Below, piece after piece: positions 37,939 through 51,608 of a stretch of DNA of 64,000 nt. Position 1 is the stretch's first letter, and every line of letters begins with the position of its first letter. Under the pieces are notes generated by a model. The model worked only from the letters and a program-made list of their open reading frames with translations. It was not told where the DNA came from and ran no database searches. Position numbers and translations under genes: made by a program. Origin of the DNA: Litomosoides sigmodontis (Eukaryota > Nematoda > Chromadorea > Rhabditida > Onchocercidae); assembly GCA_963070105.1 (NCBI GenBank), contig OY718803.1:2171007-2235006 (forward strand), read 5' to 3'.

Positions 37939-40900
37939 ATGTCAACATTTGATACCGTAACACATAATGGTAAGATAATACTGTAAAATTTTCATGAAAG
38001 TCTAAAGCATTCACGGATCTTCGGATCAGTAGTATTAATATGCCATTAGTACGACACGAAATGTTGGAGCATTTTCATGTGTGGGTGGTAATGTGGTAAT
38101 TTTAGTGATAGCGAAGCTTGAGAGCTTGCATACATTTTTGATGTTTTTATTTTCTCCCGTTGCTCAAATTATAATACTTGTTGATAAAATTTATCAAAAT
38201 TCTAAAAAAGAATAATGTAAAAGGCTGATTATACAATAAGGGTTTCATTTTGTACTGTGACCGTTTTTTTACGGAATGTTTATAAAATTTCGAATTTTTA
38301 TAAACATTTCAGAACTGCTTGTGGCAATTCAGCGGTATCTCTCTCAGGGTCCGTGTCAAGAAGCTGCTAAAATACTGAAGCATGAAATAGAAAAAAAACA
38401 GGTTTTTATTATTAGTAGTTCTTAAAAGATCCTGTCATTTAATAGAGTATGAATCTTTCCAACAACATTATATTGAACTCAGAAATTACATAAACAGAAA
38501 TCCTATTGCAAACTACTTATCATCTTTTAACCATTGGAATATGTTTCGCCATCATCGACAGCGAATAAGAAGCTACTGTTTGCTGCTCCATTGTTTTAGA
38601 GATCGGAGTACTTTTTTAATGCAGAGAAAAAAATTCTTATGTGGAGTTTCTTTTTTCTTCAAGCGGTTGTATTCATTTACTTGATGCCAGTTACTTTTCA
38701 GCTGTTGCCTGTAAGATATGATTATAAAGGCCAAGCTCATCAGCGTTCCTTCGACGATTTTGTACGTTTGTTGTCCAGTTTTTTATTTGTTTGCTCTTTA
38801 AATATTGCTTTGAATAATTTGAACTATTCAATAGAAGTAGTAACGGCAGGAACAGGACGACATATTGTGGTAGGTCACAAAAATTAGTTTAAATTATATA
38901 AAAAGATATAGTCTAAATTTTACGCTTTTTTTGGAGCTTACAATTTTTTTATCAATTTCTTTTCTATCATTAATTGTTTTTTTTTCAAGGAAAGATCTGT
39001 TATGCAATCAGATGTTTCTCTGGTTTCTTTAATCGAACGCCTCGGTTCTTTAATCACGATCGCAGTTCCAATTCCTTTACGAAATCTACCTCTCAGAATA
39101 TATATGAATAAACCCTATGCTTTAGATCGAAAACCAGGTTTTCTTTTATTTTTTTATCATGTTATTATTATAGCCTAATTTAGCAATTCTACTGACGGGT
39201 TAGCTTTAAGGAGTCCTTTAATTGCTATGTGCTAGTTGGTTTGTTTTCTTTTAATGAAATATTTTATATATTTATATATTCTGTTATATTTTAGGGGATT
39301 TAATAAAGACGCCATCATTACGGGTTGCCTTAGGACGTTCGAATATCAGTGTGCTAAGAAAGCTGAATCCAGTACGATCACGGATGGCACGCGAATTGGG
39401 TAGGCTAATAACACCAAAATATCTTTTGCATAAGGTAATAATTTGTAAGCTTTTGCGTTTTGTTTGAAATTTTCTTACACAACCCAAACATTACATATGT
39501 GCTAATTTATTGTTATATTTTTTTAACATGGAAGCTACACAGTTTCTTTTTTTATTATATATATGGGTATAGTTTACTCATTATTTCTTTCATCAAGAAT
39601 ACAGTTTGAAGTGAAGAGCACGATTTCATAGGAGAAAGCAAACATAGGGAAAAATTTTTGACGTCCTGTACACCTGGTTGCACAGCATTTTTTAAAACTG
39701 TAGTGTAAAACGTGATATGAGGGAATTTTCGGAATTCATTTTTTCAAGTACGTAACAACTGTGATGCTAATTATACATTGGGAAATAAGGAAGGTGCAAA
39801 GTCGCTTGAGCTGGTCCAGCAATTACTCTTCTAATGGTTCAGTTGTCTTGAATATTAATGCATATTACAACAATGTATTGAAATTTCAACTTTTTCCTTA
39901 CTAGTTATTTTTTTGCTTACTATTATTCAGAGTGAATTTTGCAATGAAGAATTAAATAATTTCAGAGTTCAATGAATAATTTCGAGTTGCACTATCGTAT
40001 CCTTGGCCATCTTTCATCGGTTTTTTGCGTTGCGTTCGATAAATCGGGCTCGTACGTTATGACGGTAATATTTTGCATATGTATGATTCTTCTTTTTTCA
40101 ATTAATTTATATGAAGTAGCATTAAATTTAAATTTATTTACTGCTTCAACTTTTCATTATTTTAACACATTTTGTAAATTTTTTCGAGACGAGACGTATT
40201 TATGTGAGTGTTGCACGTACTTATAAATATTTTTGTAATTTATAATTTTTTCTGCAATCTAATGATGTTAAACGGATTCTTTCATTTAGCTTATAAGCAG
40301 TTAACAAGAGAAACATGAATCATGTTGTTATTGAATGATTGGCTTGATAAGCGAGCAGTCATCCGCCTCAAGAGAAATTTGTTGTCAATCTATTTTCCCC
40401 TTTTCCAGGGTGCTGATGATAATCTTGTTAAAGTGTGGAATGTACGAACGGGTTTGTTACGTTTCACGCTCCGAGGACATTCAGCGGAAATTTCGGATAT
40501 GTCTGTCTCAGAAGATAATACACTATTAGGTACCGGTTCAGTGGATAAAACAATTAGGTAATTTGTACTTTTTATATTTTTCGCAGTTTCACTTCCTCTT
40601 ACTCTAATTGATTTTAATTGATTTTAATTTTTTGCATTTTCTGCGTTATGCTACCTTATCATTTTTTGTTATCACTGCTATCGTGCGTAGGATTTTTATT
40701 TCTTTGATTCCCGATGATCAATGAATGCGAATCAACAAACTTGGTAATGCACTGAAGTTTTTTTCCCTACCCCACGACGTATTGTGCATTACTGTATAAT
40801 ATTATTCATTGGATTTTTAAAAAATTTCAGAGTTTGGTGCTTGCAAACAGCTGCACCGCTGGCTTTTTACCGCAGTCATTCTGCGATGGTTACATTGATT

Positions 40901-43900
40901 GCTTTCCTCCCATTTGTTGATGGTACTACGCGTTATTTGCTTTCGGCTGGTGGTGATTGTCTTGTGAATTTTTACCGCTACAATTCTTTGGATCGTGAAT
41001 TTGAGTATGTTTGTTAGAACTCATTGATTCTAATAGGGCACGGAAATGTATTAGTTGTATTAGAGATAATTTGCTTGAAAATTTCTAAAATACTAGTGCT
41101 TTTTTCTTTAACTGTGAGATTAAGGATTCCTTCTGCTTTTCAGGGCAACACCAACACGTTTCAATGAACGCACATCATCAGGTGCTCGGATTGTGAGCTC
41201 ATGTCATAGTCCTGGTGGTAGCTTGGTAGTTTTTGGCGATACACATCACAATCTGAGGATTTACAAGATAACTCGCGATAGTATTGTTAAAATTAGCGAT
41301 ATTGAAGCACATACAGTGCGTTATTAATAATTTTTTAATAATTTTTCTGCATTCGAAGTCTTATTTGAATTTAATATGTGCTGGAATTAAACTTTTTTTT
41401 CACGGCAAAGTGAATTTATTTTAAATCAGAGGCATGATTTAATTTTTTGAAGTTCTATCTTTGGCGGTCTCCTTGCAGGATCGAGTTGACAGTTTAGTAT
41501 GGGCGCATAGAGGATTACGGTTTGCAAGTGGTAGTCGAGATGGTGTTGCTAAAATATGGAAATTTGAGTTTAACGATTGGCTTCCACTTGTCTTACATCA
41601 TAAACTTAGGTGAGGTAGCACCGGCAGAATTTTTTCTTAATCATAAAAGGAAAGGTCAGACGATATGAGAGGTGACCTTTTAATATGGTTACCATAATTT
41701 TTTCTTATGCTTTTTCTTAATTTATTCAAGGAAAAGCATGTAATGATGTATTTTTTTCTTGGATTTTTTAAAAATTTTTTTGCTAATTTTGTTATTCGGT
41801 AATAAAAAAAAAGTATTGCAGAGATGAAAAGGCTTCCAATTCGCGTAATGTATATAAAGTAACAATGTTATGTTGGTCGCTGAGGGATGAATTTGTTGTT
41901 ACTGCTGGTTCTGACTTTATTTTACGGGTGTGGTGCTCTGTATCCGGTACAGAATTGCGTCAGATGGTAGGACACAAGGAAGATGCTTACGTGCTGCATT
42001 CACATCCGATATTTGAGGATTATATTCTAAGCGGTGGTCATGATGGCTTCCTGATGGTATGATTTATAAGTTAATGTTTCCTTGAGAAATTTTTGAAGCT
42101 CAGATATCTTGGATTATATATTGCTTATTATCACTGAAAACGATTGCATGGATGATTTTTCAGACATAAGGGGAATTTTGTAGGAATTTCAAGTTTGGAT
42201 TTGTACAGGTTTGGAATGTTTATACGGGTTTTTTGGTGAAACGGCATCAGAACCTCATCGAAGGGTCTGGGTATGGAGCTGTTTTCGATTTTGCAATTTC
42301 ACCCGATGGGACTTTGGTTGGAGCTGTCGATTCACATGGACATCTTTCTATCCTCGGTATCGGAACAAATCAAATGGCTAAGACTACTCCAAAAGAACAA
42401 TTTTTTCATACTGACTACATGTAAGTGCTTTTGGGAAACAACTTTACAACTTTTAGGAAAATAAATTTTTTGTTGTTTTATCGACTAATAAGTACGATAT
42501 CAAATTTTTCCAAATCGAATGAATTAAGGCCACTTATACTGGATGAGAATAATTATTTCGTGGATGAAGAAACGGAAATCACACCTCATCTTATGGGTCC
42601 GTCTAGAATGGTTGATGCAGATGGCATTGATTATGACGATGATATACAGGCAATGGTACCTGGACGTGACCTAATGCTAAGAGTAATATTTTGTGTTTAT
42701 TTACTACTTACTAAATGGATTTTTCTTGTATTGGATGAACGTGTTTACTGAAATACTTCATTTTTTCCTTTCCATCATAACTTTCTGATCGTACTGTTTC
42801 CATTTTAATTTAATTAATCACTGGCAGTAGTTAGTTTTTTCACTCGGGGCAGTGTGCTCAGTTCTCCGATAGAATGCATTAAATATTTGTCGATTATGCA
42901 CTTGTCTCCAGGATGATAGCTTGATTCCACAAAATCCACCATGGTTTTCGCGACAAATGGTTTGCACTTTGCCGAAATCAACAGTTGAGATAAATAATAT
43001 GTATTTAACTGAAATAAGAGAACAAGAAGAAGATATTTTAACGCGTGAAATGAATCGAACTCGGCCACGCGCGATTCCCATCAATGACCGGGTAATTTTT
43101 TTTACTGTACAGTATATTTTGTCATTGCATTTAGATCATAGGAAATTCTAAAGTATTTTTTCATGCCCTTTTTCATTGCAATTTGATAAAATTTTTGTTT
43201 CAGAAAATTAACGTGACAAATACAGTTTCCCGAAGGAGGCGAGCAGGTACCTTTTCAAAATTTTGTTGAGTTGGGTGAAATTATTTGAATAAAATACATA
43301 AGGTAATTATCAATAGAGAGTTGTTCTATGTTAAAAAAACATGTGAAACAATTGGAACTCATGCTACTGTGCTTTCCGATGTGTAATGTCTATGAGAACC
43401 GAAAATTTAAGTTCGTTGGTCAGAATGCTTTCCGCAGCGGCAACGAAGACTTCGAAATCAGCAACTAGTAGATGAGACCGAGATTGATGATGATGCAACA
43501 GAAACATCCACCGCTGACTCATCATTTGTCTCTACTTCTGCAACTGATGACGAAATTTCGAGCGAAGATACCGCGAGTTCTGATGATTCAAGTGACAGTG
43601 ATTACGTCATCAATACAAGGCGAACTGCCGTGAGTTTGTATGCGTTGTAGCCAGCGAAGATCATCTAATCTGACTTAATCCTCTATGAAATGTAATACAG
43701 AGCCATAGGTAGACTTTTTCTAGTTTCACTCTCGATGGCAGATTTGTTGAATCTGGAAGTTTTGATTTTCAAAAGTTCAGTTTTTTGCTATTATTGGTCA
43801 TTTCTCTTTTGCAGAATCAGCGGCGAAGAAGAGTCGAAGTAGAACTTGAAGACAGTGTCGTTACTTCAGACACTGCTTCATCCGTCAGAACTTCAACACG

Positions 43901-46900
43901 ACGACGTCGGCGAATTGTAGTATCAGGCATAGCTCTAATTGAGATTGATGATAATCATTAATTGTTGCATTTTTCCTTTTTTTTCTACTTATGGAGTTCG
44001 TTTCAGATGAAGCAGAGGATGTGCGGTCAGCTGATGATAATTCAAATGATAAAAAGTGTTCGCCAACGTTGGAATTGAATTATATAGATACCGAACCAGG
44101 ACCATCAAACGTCAGATCATCAACATCAACACATAGAGCTTTACGTTCATCGGTTGACAGTATATCGGGTATTTCTACTTCGCAATCACCCTCTGAACAG
44201 GACACATCGCCTGTCCCTACAGATAATTACGACGCTGATGCAGATTTCCCGCGATGGATGCGTCTAACACAACCTCTGCGATTTCCATATATTGCACAAA
44301 TTGGAGACGAGGTGGTTTACTTCAGACAAGGTAGGTTTAGTTCAGCAGTTCATAGGGTGAAGTTTTACGTCTTACATATTTATGGTGGTAATAAAGTGGA
44401 GTTAGTCTAATTTTTTTTCCTAGCCTTGCTAGGTGATCGATGTTTGCTATGTCAAAACATCGGCCCTTTCTATGTTCTTATTAATATATACAAGATACGA
44501 GCAAATTCTTTTTTAGAGTTAATTATTGTTGTAGTTATAAGTCTTTTTTATATTTGACAAGTTGCTGTCTTTTACTTAATATTAGGAGCACGTGTTTGAA
44601 ATCCTTATTGTTAGCATTGACATTGAAAAGAATGAGGTATCAGGATCAAGCTGACGCTCGTGTCCTCGGCTTTGAGCATGATGCGCGATCAGATAGGAGC
44701 GGACAGTTAGGCTCCCGTGTAGATCAATAATTTTATTCAGCAAGATTGAAAAAATCCTTTTAGGACACGAATTTTACTTGCACGCCGTAGAATCGAGAGG
44801 TTTGTATCATGTTACTCATAGGCTCAAACCATTGGCTCAACTAAACGCCGAAGAATTTTGCATCGTTGAAGAGGTTGGTATTTCTTCCTGTTGGATGTTA
44901 ATCTCGCATCACTTCATATCGTGGTGTTCTTTTTTTGTTACCTGTTTTGTTACCTATCTCAAATCGATGATACCGGCTGCTAAAATTTGTTCAATACACT
45001 TTTTGATGGTGTATTAATGTGGTTAACCGTTATAAGGTTATTGGTAGCAAAAATATATGTAATGGTTTGTAATGGTTAGGTATCTAATCATTCGTATTTG
45101 ATTCATTTTTCTGCTGGCGCATCTAAAGCTAGTGTAGAATTTTAGATTAGATACCTGAGAAAACCATATAGACTGACGGCAGTGAAGCTTGCGCAAACAA
45201 ATGCAGTTGGTGTGAGAACTGGACTTATATTCTCAGTGAAGTATCAATTTTTTGTATCTAAATCAACTACATTTGATTATGGGTGGTATATTGGGTTCCA
45301 ATCTTGCGTCGCTTATATAAAAATGAAGAAGGTTTTTTTTTGGTAGAAAGCAAGTAACAGCAGTAAATTAGTTCACTCGAACCAGTAATTAGGAATTTTA
45401 TGACTGAATTTTACGACTTCAATAAGCTTAATTTTGCCATTAATGTAGTCGGCAACTGCAGATTTCATGACATGGAAAACGTGCCGGACTTTATTATTTT
45501 ACGTCATCTTTATGATGAGTCAGTGGCACATCGTTATCAACCCGGTACACGAATTGAAATTATTCTGGATAATCATTGGTGGACTGGTACCATTGACAAG
45601 AAAGAAGTACATGATGAAGAGAAATACCCGAGGTTTGTCCTTTTATAATTCCCAACGACACATTCTTTGGAGGAAGACTTGATGTCATTTATCTTGGCAG
45701 AATAAAACTGGATCTATAAATTCGTCACATAGAATTGTTTCAGGTCCAATTGGTACTGTCTTACAGTCAGGTGGGATACTGGTGAAGACGAAAAGATGAG
45801 CCCATGGGATGTACAACCTCAACAACCAAATCGACGTTCGGGTACGATTTCGGACTTTATTACTTGTTAATGGAAGCGTTGCTAATACGTCCAAGTTATT
45901 GTAATCATTGTAAATTTAAATTGAAATTGGAGCAGAAAACCTTGAATTAATAAAGTCATGAATAAATGAAGTCGTAGTTCAATTTTATGAAGTGAATTAG
46001 AATGTTATCTGATATTAATCGACAGTGACCAAGAAAAATGATCAATATGACCGTCCTTTTATTTATCAGTGTTCTACTGTTTTCAAGTAACTTATTTTAT
46101 AATAACTTGAAGGTATAGCGAGCGAGGAGGATCAGCTACTGTTTTCTCAATATCCAGTAAACGAACGAGAGTGGGTGGGTGCAGTGGAAGGTATTAGTGC
46201 ATGTTCGGAACGCATCATCGACGCTGTGAGAAGTATGGAAGATGATCCCCATATAAAGCCGTTCGCTGCACCTGTCAACTTGATTGAGTATCCGGACTAT
46301 TTATGGGACGTGGATTATCCAATTGATTTGAGCACAATTGTCGAAAGAGTCAAAAATCGGTTTTATAGGTTAGAATGATTTTCTGGCATAAAACATTTAG
46401 TACTCGAATCTTCTCAATTCGAGTCTTTTCTTGGTGATTAACTAACGCAATAATTAATCAGTTTTTTCTTCGAGAGTTCTACAGTATTTTTGTACGAAAT
46501 AGTGGTATATAGGTTAAAAGGTTGCTATGTTGGCACCATGCCATAAAACGACTTTTGTTACGTCGAATGATCGACTGATCGATAAATGTATGTTAAAAAT
46601 TTGCAGACGATTGGCAAGTTTAGAGCAGGATATTCGTTATATTGCAATAAATGCACGCCTTTTTAACCAGCCAAACAGTGAAATTGTTCGAAATTCCAGG
46701 GTCCTGGTAGAAACACTCATACGTTATATGAAGTAACTTTCTTCAGTTGTTCAATGATTTAGTGATTTAAATTGTAGTCCGTAGATTTTTGATCAAGCTT
46801 TATCAAGAAATAATTTTCTTGATTCATTTGTTTGTAAAAATATAGAAATGGAGTTGTGCATATGCATACATAAATACTGAAAAAATTTCAATGCGAGAAG

Positions 46901-49488
46901 TGCAAGTGGAAGTGATTAATGCTCAGAAAGCAAAAAAACAAGTTACCTAGTCTTATTTTTAAAAACGTATACAATATAGAGTCCCCAACAGAAGTATCTT
47001 TTTATCACATTCTTACATTGATTGGTACTGCTATATAGGACATTGTTAAACTCTATCTTTTTCTCCTCCAGCTTTCTTTTCTTCTCTATTTCGTAACAAA
47101 TTTGGTTTTAGTGATGCTCAATATACTGATGCGATGCAGCTGTTTCGTGCTTTGAAAGCTGGACATGATAGTGAATTAAGAGAATACAATAATTTGAAGC
47201 AAAATACCAAAGCTGAAGTTGAAGAAATGAAAGAAGAGCCATGTACCGCTACAAAGAAGACAAAACATCGGTCGCGTACCGGCGCCATGTCACCGAATTC
47301 TTCTGCTGATCTTCCTTCTGAATGGTATGTCGAATGTGTGGATGTGCTACAAGAAGTGATGGCGGAGCGAACTTCGACTCATTTTATTAGTTGTGGTTCA
47401 GAGGTTAGTGTATAATGCTTCATAAAATGTAAAGAACTTGAACCAGTCATAGTGTGAATTGAAGGTCGTGATCCATACGATATGTTTTTGTTGGGCTAAT
47501 TCACTAAGCCACACATGAATTCTCCAATGAAAATATGGGAGATGAGGTAGAAGTGCAGAAAAATATGCAAAATTGATCTGACTAGAGAAGGTATTATGAA
47601 GGCGTAGCAGGTGCCGTGACGCTTCATTCGTTTCCGTTTCAGTTCTAGAAATTTTTAACACCACCAGTAAGAGACATAATATCAGAACTTGTTTTTTTCC
47701 TTATTTATTAAATGAATGAAATTTCGTAGTTCAGTGGCTTGCGGATGTATTTTCGTCGTATGATAATTTGCTAACTGTGAAGGAGAAGGTTATAACACGA
47801 GCATATAGCAATCCCTTGGAAGTTGTTAATGCAGTGAAAACTTTGATGCAAGCATGTCGAAATGCTGTTGACAATAAACGGTCACCGGTAAGAAATTAAG
47901 TTGCTTTCTTCAAAATATTAGTAGTATTGTATTTTTGATTGCTCGCTTTCGTGGTTGTTCCTTGTAGATACTGCAATCATTTTTTCTGTTTTCGCCCTTA
48001 TACTTATTATCATGTTGTGGAATATAGCTGAATGTCAAGTGTAGTCATTATCTATAATTATTAATCCTTATTTTGTAACAAATATTAGTCATTTCAATGG
48101 ACACCATTAGTGGGGAAAACTTCGTCTATTGTTAATATTCTGTTTTCATTTCCGCTAGCGCATGGAACACAAATTTTCTTCACTTACAGCGATTATAGGG
48201 TTTTCACTTACAGTGATTATTTACTGGAATTGCATCAGGATCCTCTATGACAGGTGGTAGTCAAAATTAGGTGATAGGTGTCATGGCTGACAAAATGGCA
48301 GCCGCAGTGTTTCACATGTCTTTGTTCCTTCAGGTTTTTCGCGATAGCTTGGCTTGTGCAGCATCATTTGACAGCAAGATGGCACCCGTTGTGGCAAAAT
48401 GGCAGCGTGTGAGACAGTCAGATGCGCCAGTAATTTCAAATGAGGCTGAAGGTCACCACTTACGAGATCGACCAAAGAATTCACATGTCTACAATACAAG
48501 AAGGTACTTATGCCGCAGAGTTATTTGCAAAATTTTGCTTTATTCTGATTCTATTTCAAGAATTCTAAAATGGTTTTTGGTATCCGTACTTTTAACTTCA
48601 TGAAGGAATGATATGACTTTCAGTTGCCGCGAAAGAATACAATTTAGCGATCTAAAAAAAGGGGCATCGACAAGTACTGCCACACTTGGTCGTTCTGGGC
48701 GGTCTGGGAGAATGCCAGTTGGATATTATCGAAATTTGAACAATGGGATATATATTGGAGAGAACCAAGGTTCTTCAATTTTCGAGCATCCTGCGTGGTC
48801 TAATAATCAAGATTCTGGGCGTACAAGAAATACTATCGAGTGTAATCATGCGAGAAATGTTGGAAGTTATGGAAATAATTATAATGTACAATCAGAAGAT
48901 CAGCCAGGGCCATCTGGACTTCAGAAGAAAAACAACTTGATAAATGTGAGAAGAAGCTCAAGGAAAAGAGAGAAACGTTATAATTTCGGTACAGTAACAG
49001 TAACAGATGAAAGTGATGACGATGCAGTAAAAGACGATGATGTTTTATACGATGAAAGAAGTACAGCTGAAATAGACGATGATCCATTAAGTGATTGCAG
49101 TTGGAATATGCGAATCAATAGTACGAAGAAAAATAAAAATCATCGAAAGAGAACGTGCCGAGGTCAGGAAAATGTGGAAATTAATAAAAAGCGGCGTCGA
49201 CAAACCGCAATGAAAAATGTGGCTGAGGATTCAAATTCAGTATCACATTCCACGGATGTGAAGGATTCAACAATGACAAGAACATATGTGACAAGAAATC
49301 GGCAATTACATTTAAATCATACATCTGCACGATCAAACGGTGACAGTCATGCACGGATTGGATTAAGACGATCCGTTCAGCGAACCGTCAATTATAATGA
49401 GGATGGAGTTAGTAATGGCGATGATGACGACGATGAAGCGTCGAATAGTAGTGCAAAACGTAAAAAGACTCGTAAACATGATAAATGA
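37939..49488 (+). CDS. BRWD/PHIP-family WD40-repeat and double-bromodomain chromatin protein
   Basis: Exons: 37939-37969, 38313-38401, 38702-38761, 38990-39137, 39295-39434, 39966-40064, 40409-40557, 40831-41004, 41144-41315, 41479-41609, 41822-42056, 42209-42420, 42529-42682, 42912-43091, 43204-43246, 43424-43629, 43815-43926, 44007-44330, 44764-44873, 45146-45240, 45462-45632, 45744-45841, 46113-46368, 46607-46732, 47112-47403, 47735-47887, 48334-48503 and 48624-49488, giving 1664 aa. An N-terminal LisH-like helix pair precedes a WD40 propeller (~160-570; e.g. [24 protein letters not shown]). Then come an acidic Ser-rich region with Arg-rich blocks, the BRWD-specific tudor-like module ([32 protein letters not shown]), bromodomain 1 (~1060-1170, Asn1150 in NARLFNQP), bromodomain 2 (~1240-1345) and a charged disordered tail. 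Family knowledge: nuclear chromatin reader; human PHIP/BRWD are CRL4 substrate receptors. The 43926/44007 junction is either a GC donor as listed or GT-AG 43916/43997, of identical length. Confidence 0.95.
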
Positions 49489-51046
49489 ATTATTTTCATA
49501 TTCTCTGCAATCTCCAAATTAACTTCACTGCATTTCAAATTATCTGTGTAAGTTCAATTGCAAGAATCAGATATAGCAAATTCTATCTAAAAATTTAATG
49601 TATATATTTCCAATTATTATTTTCCAAATTGTTTTAATATTGCGTTTTAATATTGTTTTGTATTTTGACTTATTCCTTATGCCGGGGATTTTTCTTTATT
49701 TCACCTGGCTAATTCTTGAACTTTAGGTCAGTTTCGTAATTTTAAGTTTTTGAAAATTACTAATTAATTTGATAACATGTAAGTGATTAAAGCGATTCAC
49801 AGAGCTTGATATCATCACTCGTCTAGCAATCCATTATCATTATTATTTTTATACAATCTAAAGAAAGATTTTTAGTGCCAGTCGTGAATGAAATTGGTAT
49901 TTGATCATATATTATTGTATCATAAAACATATTGTATCATAAAACTTCGGTATTATTCTACGAATTAATTAAATGCTTAAATGCTTATTAATTGAAAAGC
50001 TTTTGTTTATTATTTGTCGATGTTTATATTCAGCGTGCCGAAGTTTTTTATTTTCATCAAGCCAGTCATTTCAATTAAGCTATTATGTCTCATGCATTTG
50101 CATCTCTCCAAAATACGAATTCAATGGAGATTTGTTGAAAATTGCCGTCCTTCTACAGCTAAATTTGAGTACAACAGCTGTAGATTTCTGTAATTTCTTA
50201 ATGGTTTACACTGTAAAGCACCAAACATATTTGCATGATTTTAGCTACTGTTTGGGGATAGGAATTAAATCGTTCGTACTTTCGATGAATATCTTATGTA
50301 TTTCTTAATGTTTTAAGCTCATGTTTTAATATTTTCTCTTCTCTGGTTTTCCTTGTTGAATTTTGCTTAAACTTTTGTTTATGAATTATAACTCGCGATA
50401 AATCCTTGCTTTTCAAGTTATATGCAGTCACTAATCAAAAAAAAAACAAACAAACATCATGACATTCTTAAAGCAAAATTTTTTCTAACTTTTAATCATA
50501 TAAAATTTTGAAAGGTTTGCATGATAACGCACACGTATATGCAGAATAGAGATAATTCATTTTGGCTTTTGGCTTTTATTTTGACAAATCTCTAAAGTTA
50601 CCATCATCAACAAACTGTCAGTCATAATACGCTTCCCAAAAGTTTATTCATTATTTGAACCGTTTACTCTCAATGCAGTCGAATTTAGCAATTAAGCGTT
50701 GACGAGAATTCTCACAATCAGATGCAGTCATCGCCATCCATAGCAACGAGATTGTGATGAACACATGGCAACAATTCGCTTCTTTGTCATTTTCAGTTTC
50801 GGTTCTTTTTATAGCTCGAACGAAAATCCATAATTTCTATGATTTATAATATTTGATTGGATTTGCGTTGTAGGACAATTAATTTCGATAAAGTTTTTTA
50901 TTCTGAATAAACAATCGTTAAGCAATCATTCGATCGTCTTTAAATTGTGTATTGAGCAAAGGTTATGCCTCATACTGCGTAGGAAAACCTGTGTTGACAG
51001 TGAAGAAATTTTTGGAAGACTCAATCGAACGAAGTATGAAACAACA
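49489..51046. other. intergenic region between BRWD/PHIP gene and bbip-1
   Basis: AT-rich, no exon supported. Holds the 3' UTR of the large gene and the short upstream region of the BBIP1 gene. The open frame at 49973-50308 has no splice-site or domain support. Confidence 0.5.
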
Positions 51047-51574
51047 ATGAACAGTGAATTGAAGGAAATACTAAACGCCAGAAATGGTCTTCTATTTTGC
51101 GAGGAAGAACTTAGTCCGGTTTTCTGCAAACCGAAACTTATTCCACTCAAATCTGTAACCCTCGAAAAGGTGGAAAAAATGCAACGTGAAGCAATGGAAA
51201 TAATGAAAAAGATGGAAGAAAGTAAGAATACGATACCAGTAAAGGTAAATTTCTCATTGCCAGAAATTAAACGGCTTTAGATTCATCCAGATATTATAAT
51301 GTGAGAAATGCCCAGACAAAACTTGAATGTGCTCAGTAATTTTAGAACCACACTGCATGCGAATCATTTCTATTCACCGTCAATTGTAATATCAATTGTT
51401 TTTTTGGATTTTCAGAATAATGAATTCAAAGTAACATAATATAAGAAACTTCACAAACCATAACACAAATTTCAGGAAAGTACTGAGAATAATCTGAATA
51501 AGTCGGAAAGAGACATTGCTGATATTTGGATTGCTGAAGGAAATCAGGAAACGGTGACAAAAACTACCTCCTAA
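51047..51574 (+). CDS. bbip-1: BBSome-interacting protein 1 (BBIP1/BBIP10/BBS18)
   Basis: Two exons, 51047-51244 and 51476-51574, in phase 0 for 98 aa (human 92). Exon 1 starts MNSELKEIL and contains the family core: a short acidic LLFCEEEL, then FCKPKLIPLKSVTLEKVEKM and a Lys/Glu-rich helix. The core matches human BBIP1 nearly position for position over about 30 residues. Family knowledge: BBIP1 is a small constitutive subunit of the BBSome, which traffics membrane proteins in cilia; in nematodes cilia occur only on sensory neurons. The frame stays open upstream to 50945, but homology favours the Met at 51047. Its stop is 34 bp from the stop of mrps-6, so the two 3' UTRs must overlap. Confidence 0.88.
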
Positions 51575-51608
51575 ACCTATGACATGTTCATCATTCATCG
51601 CATTTCGA

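Noticed and set aside
49973..50308. Plus-strand 111-codon frame
   Set aside because: Low-complexity hydrophobic reading in AT-rich DNA, without splice sites or family resemblance.
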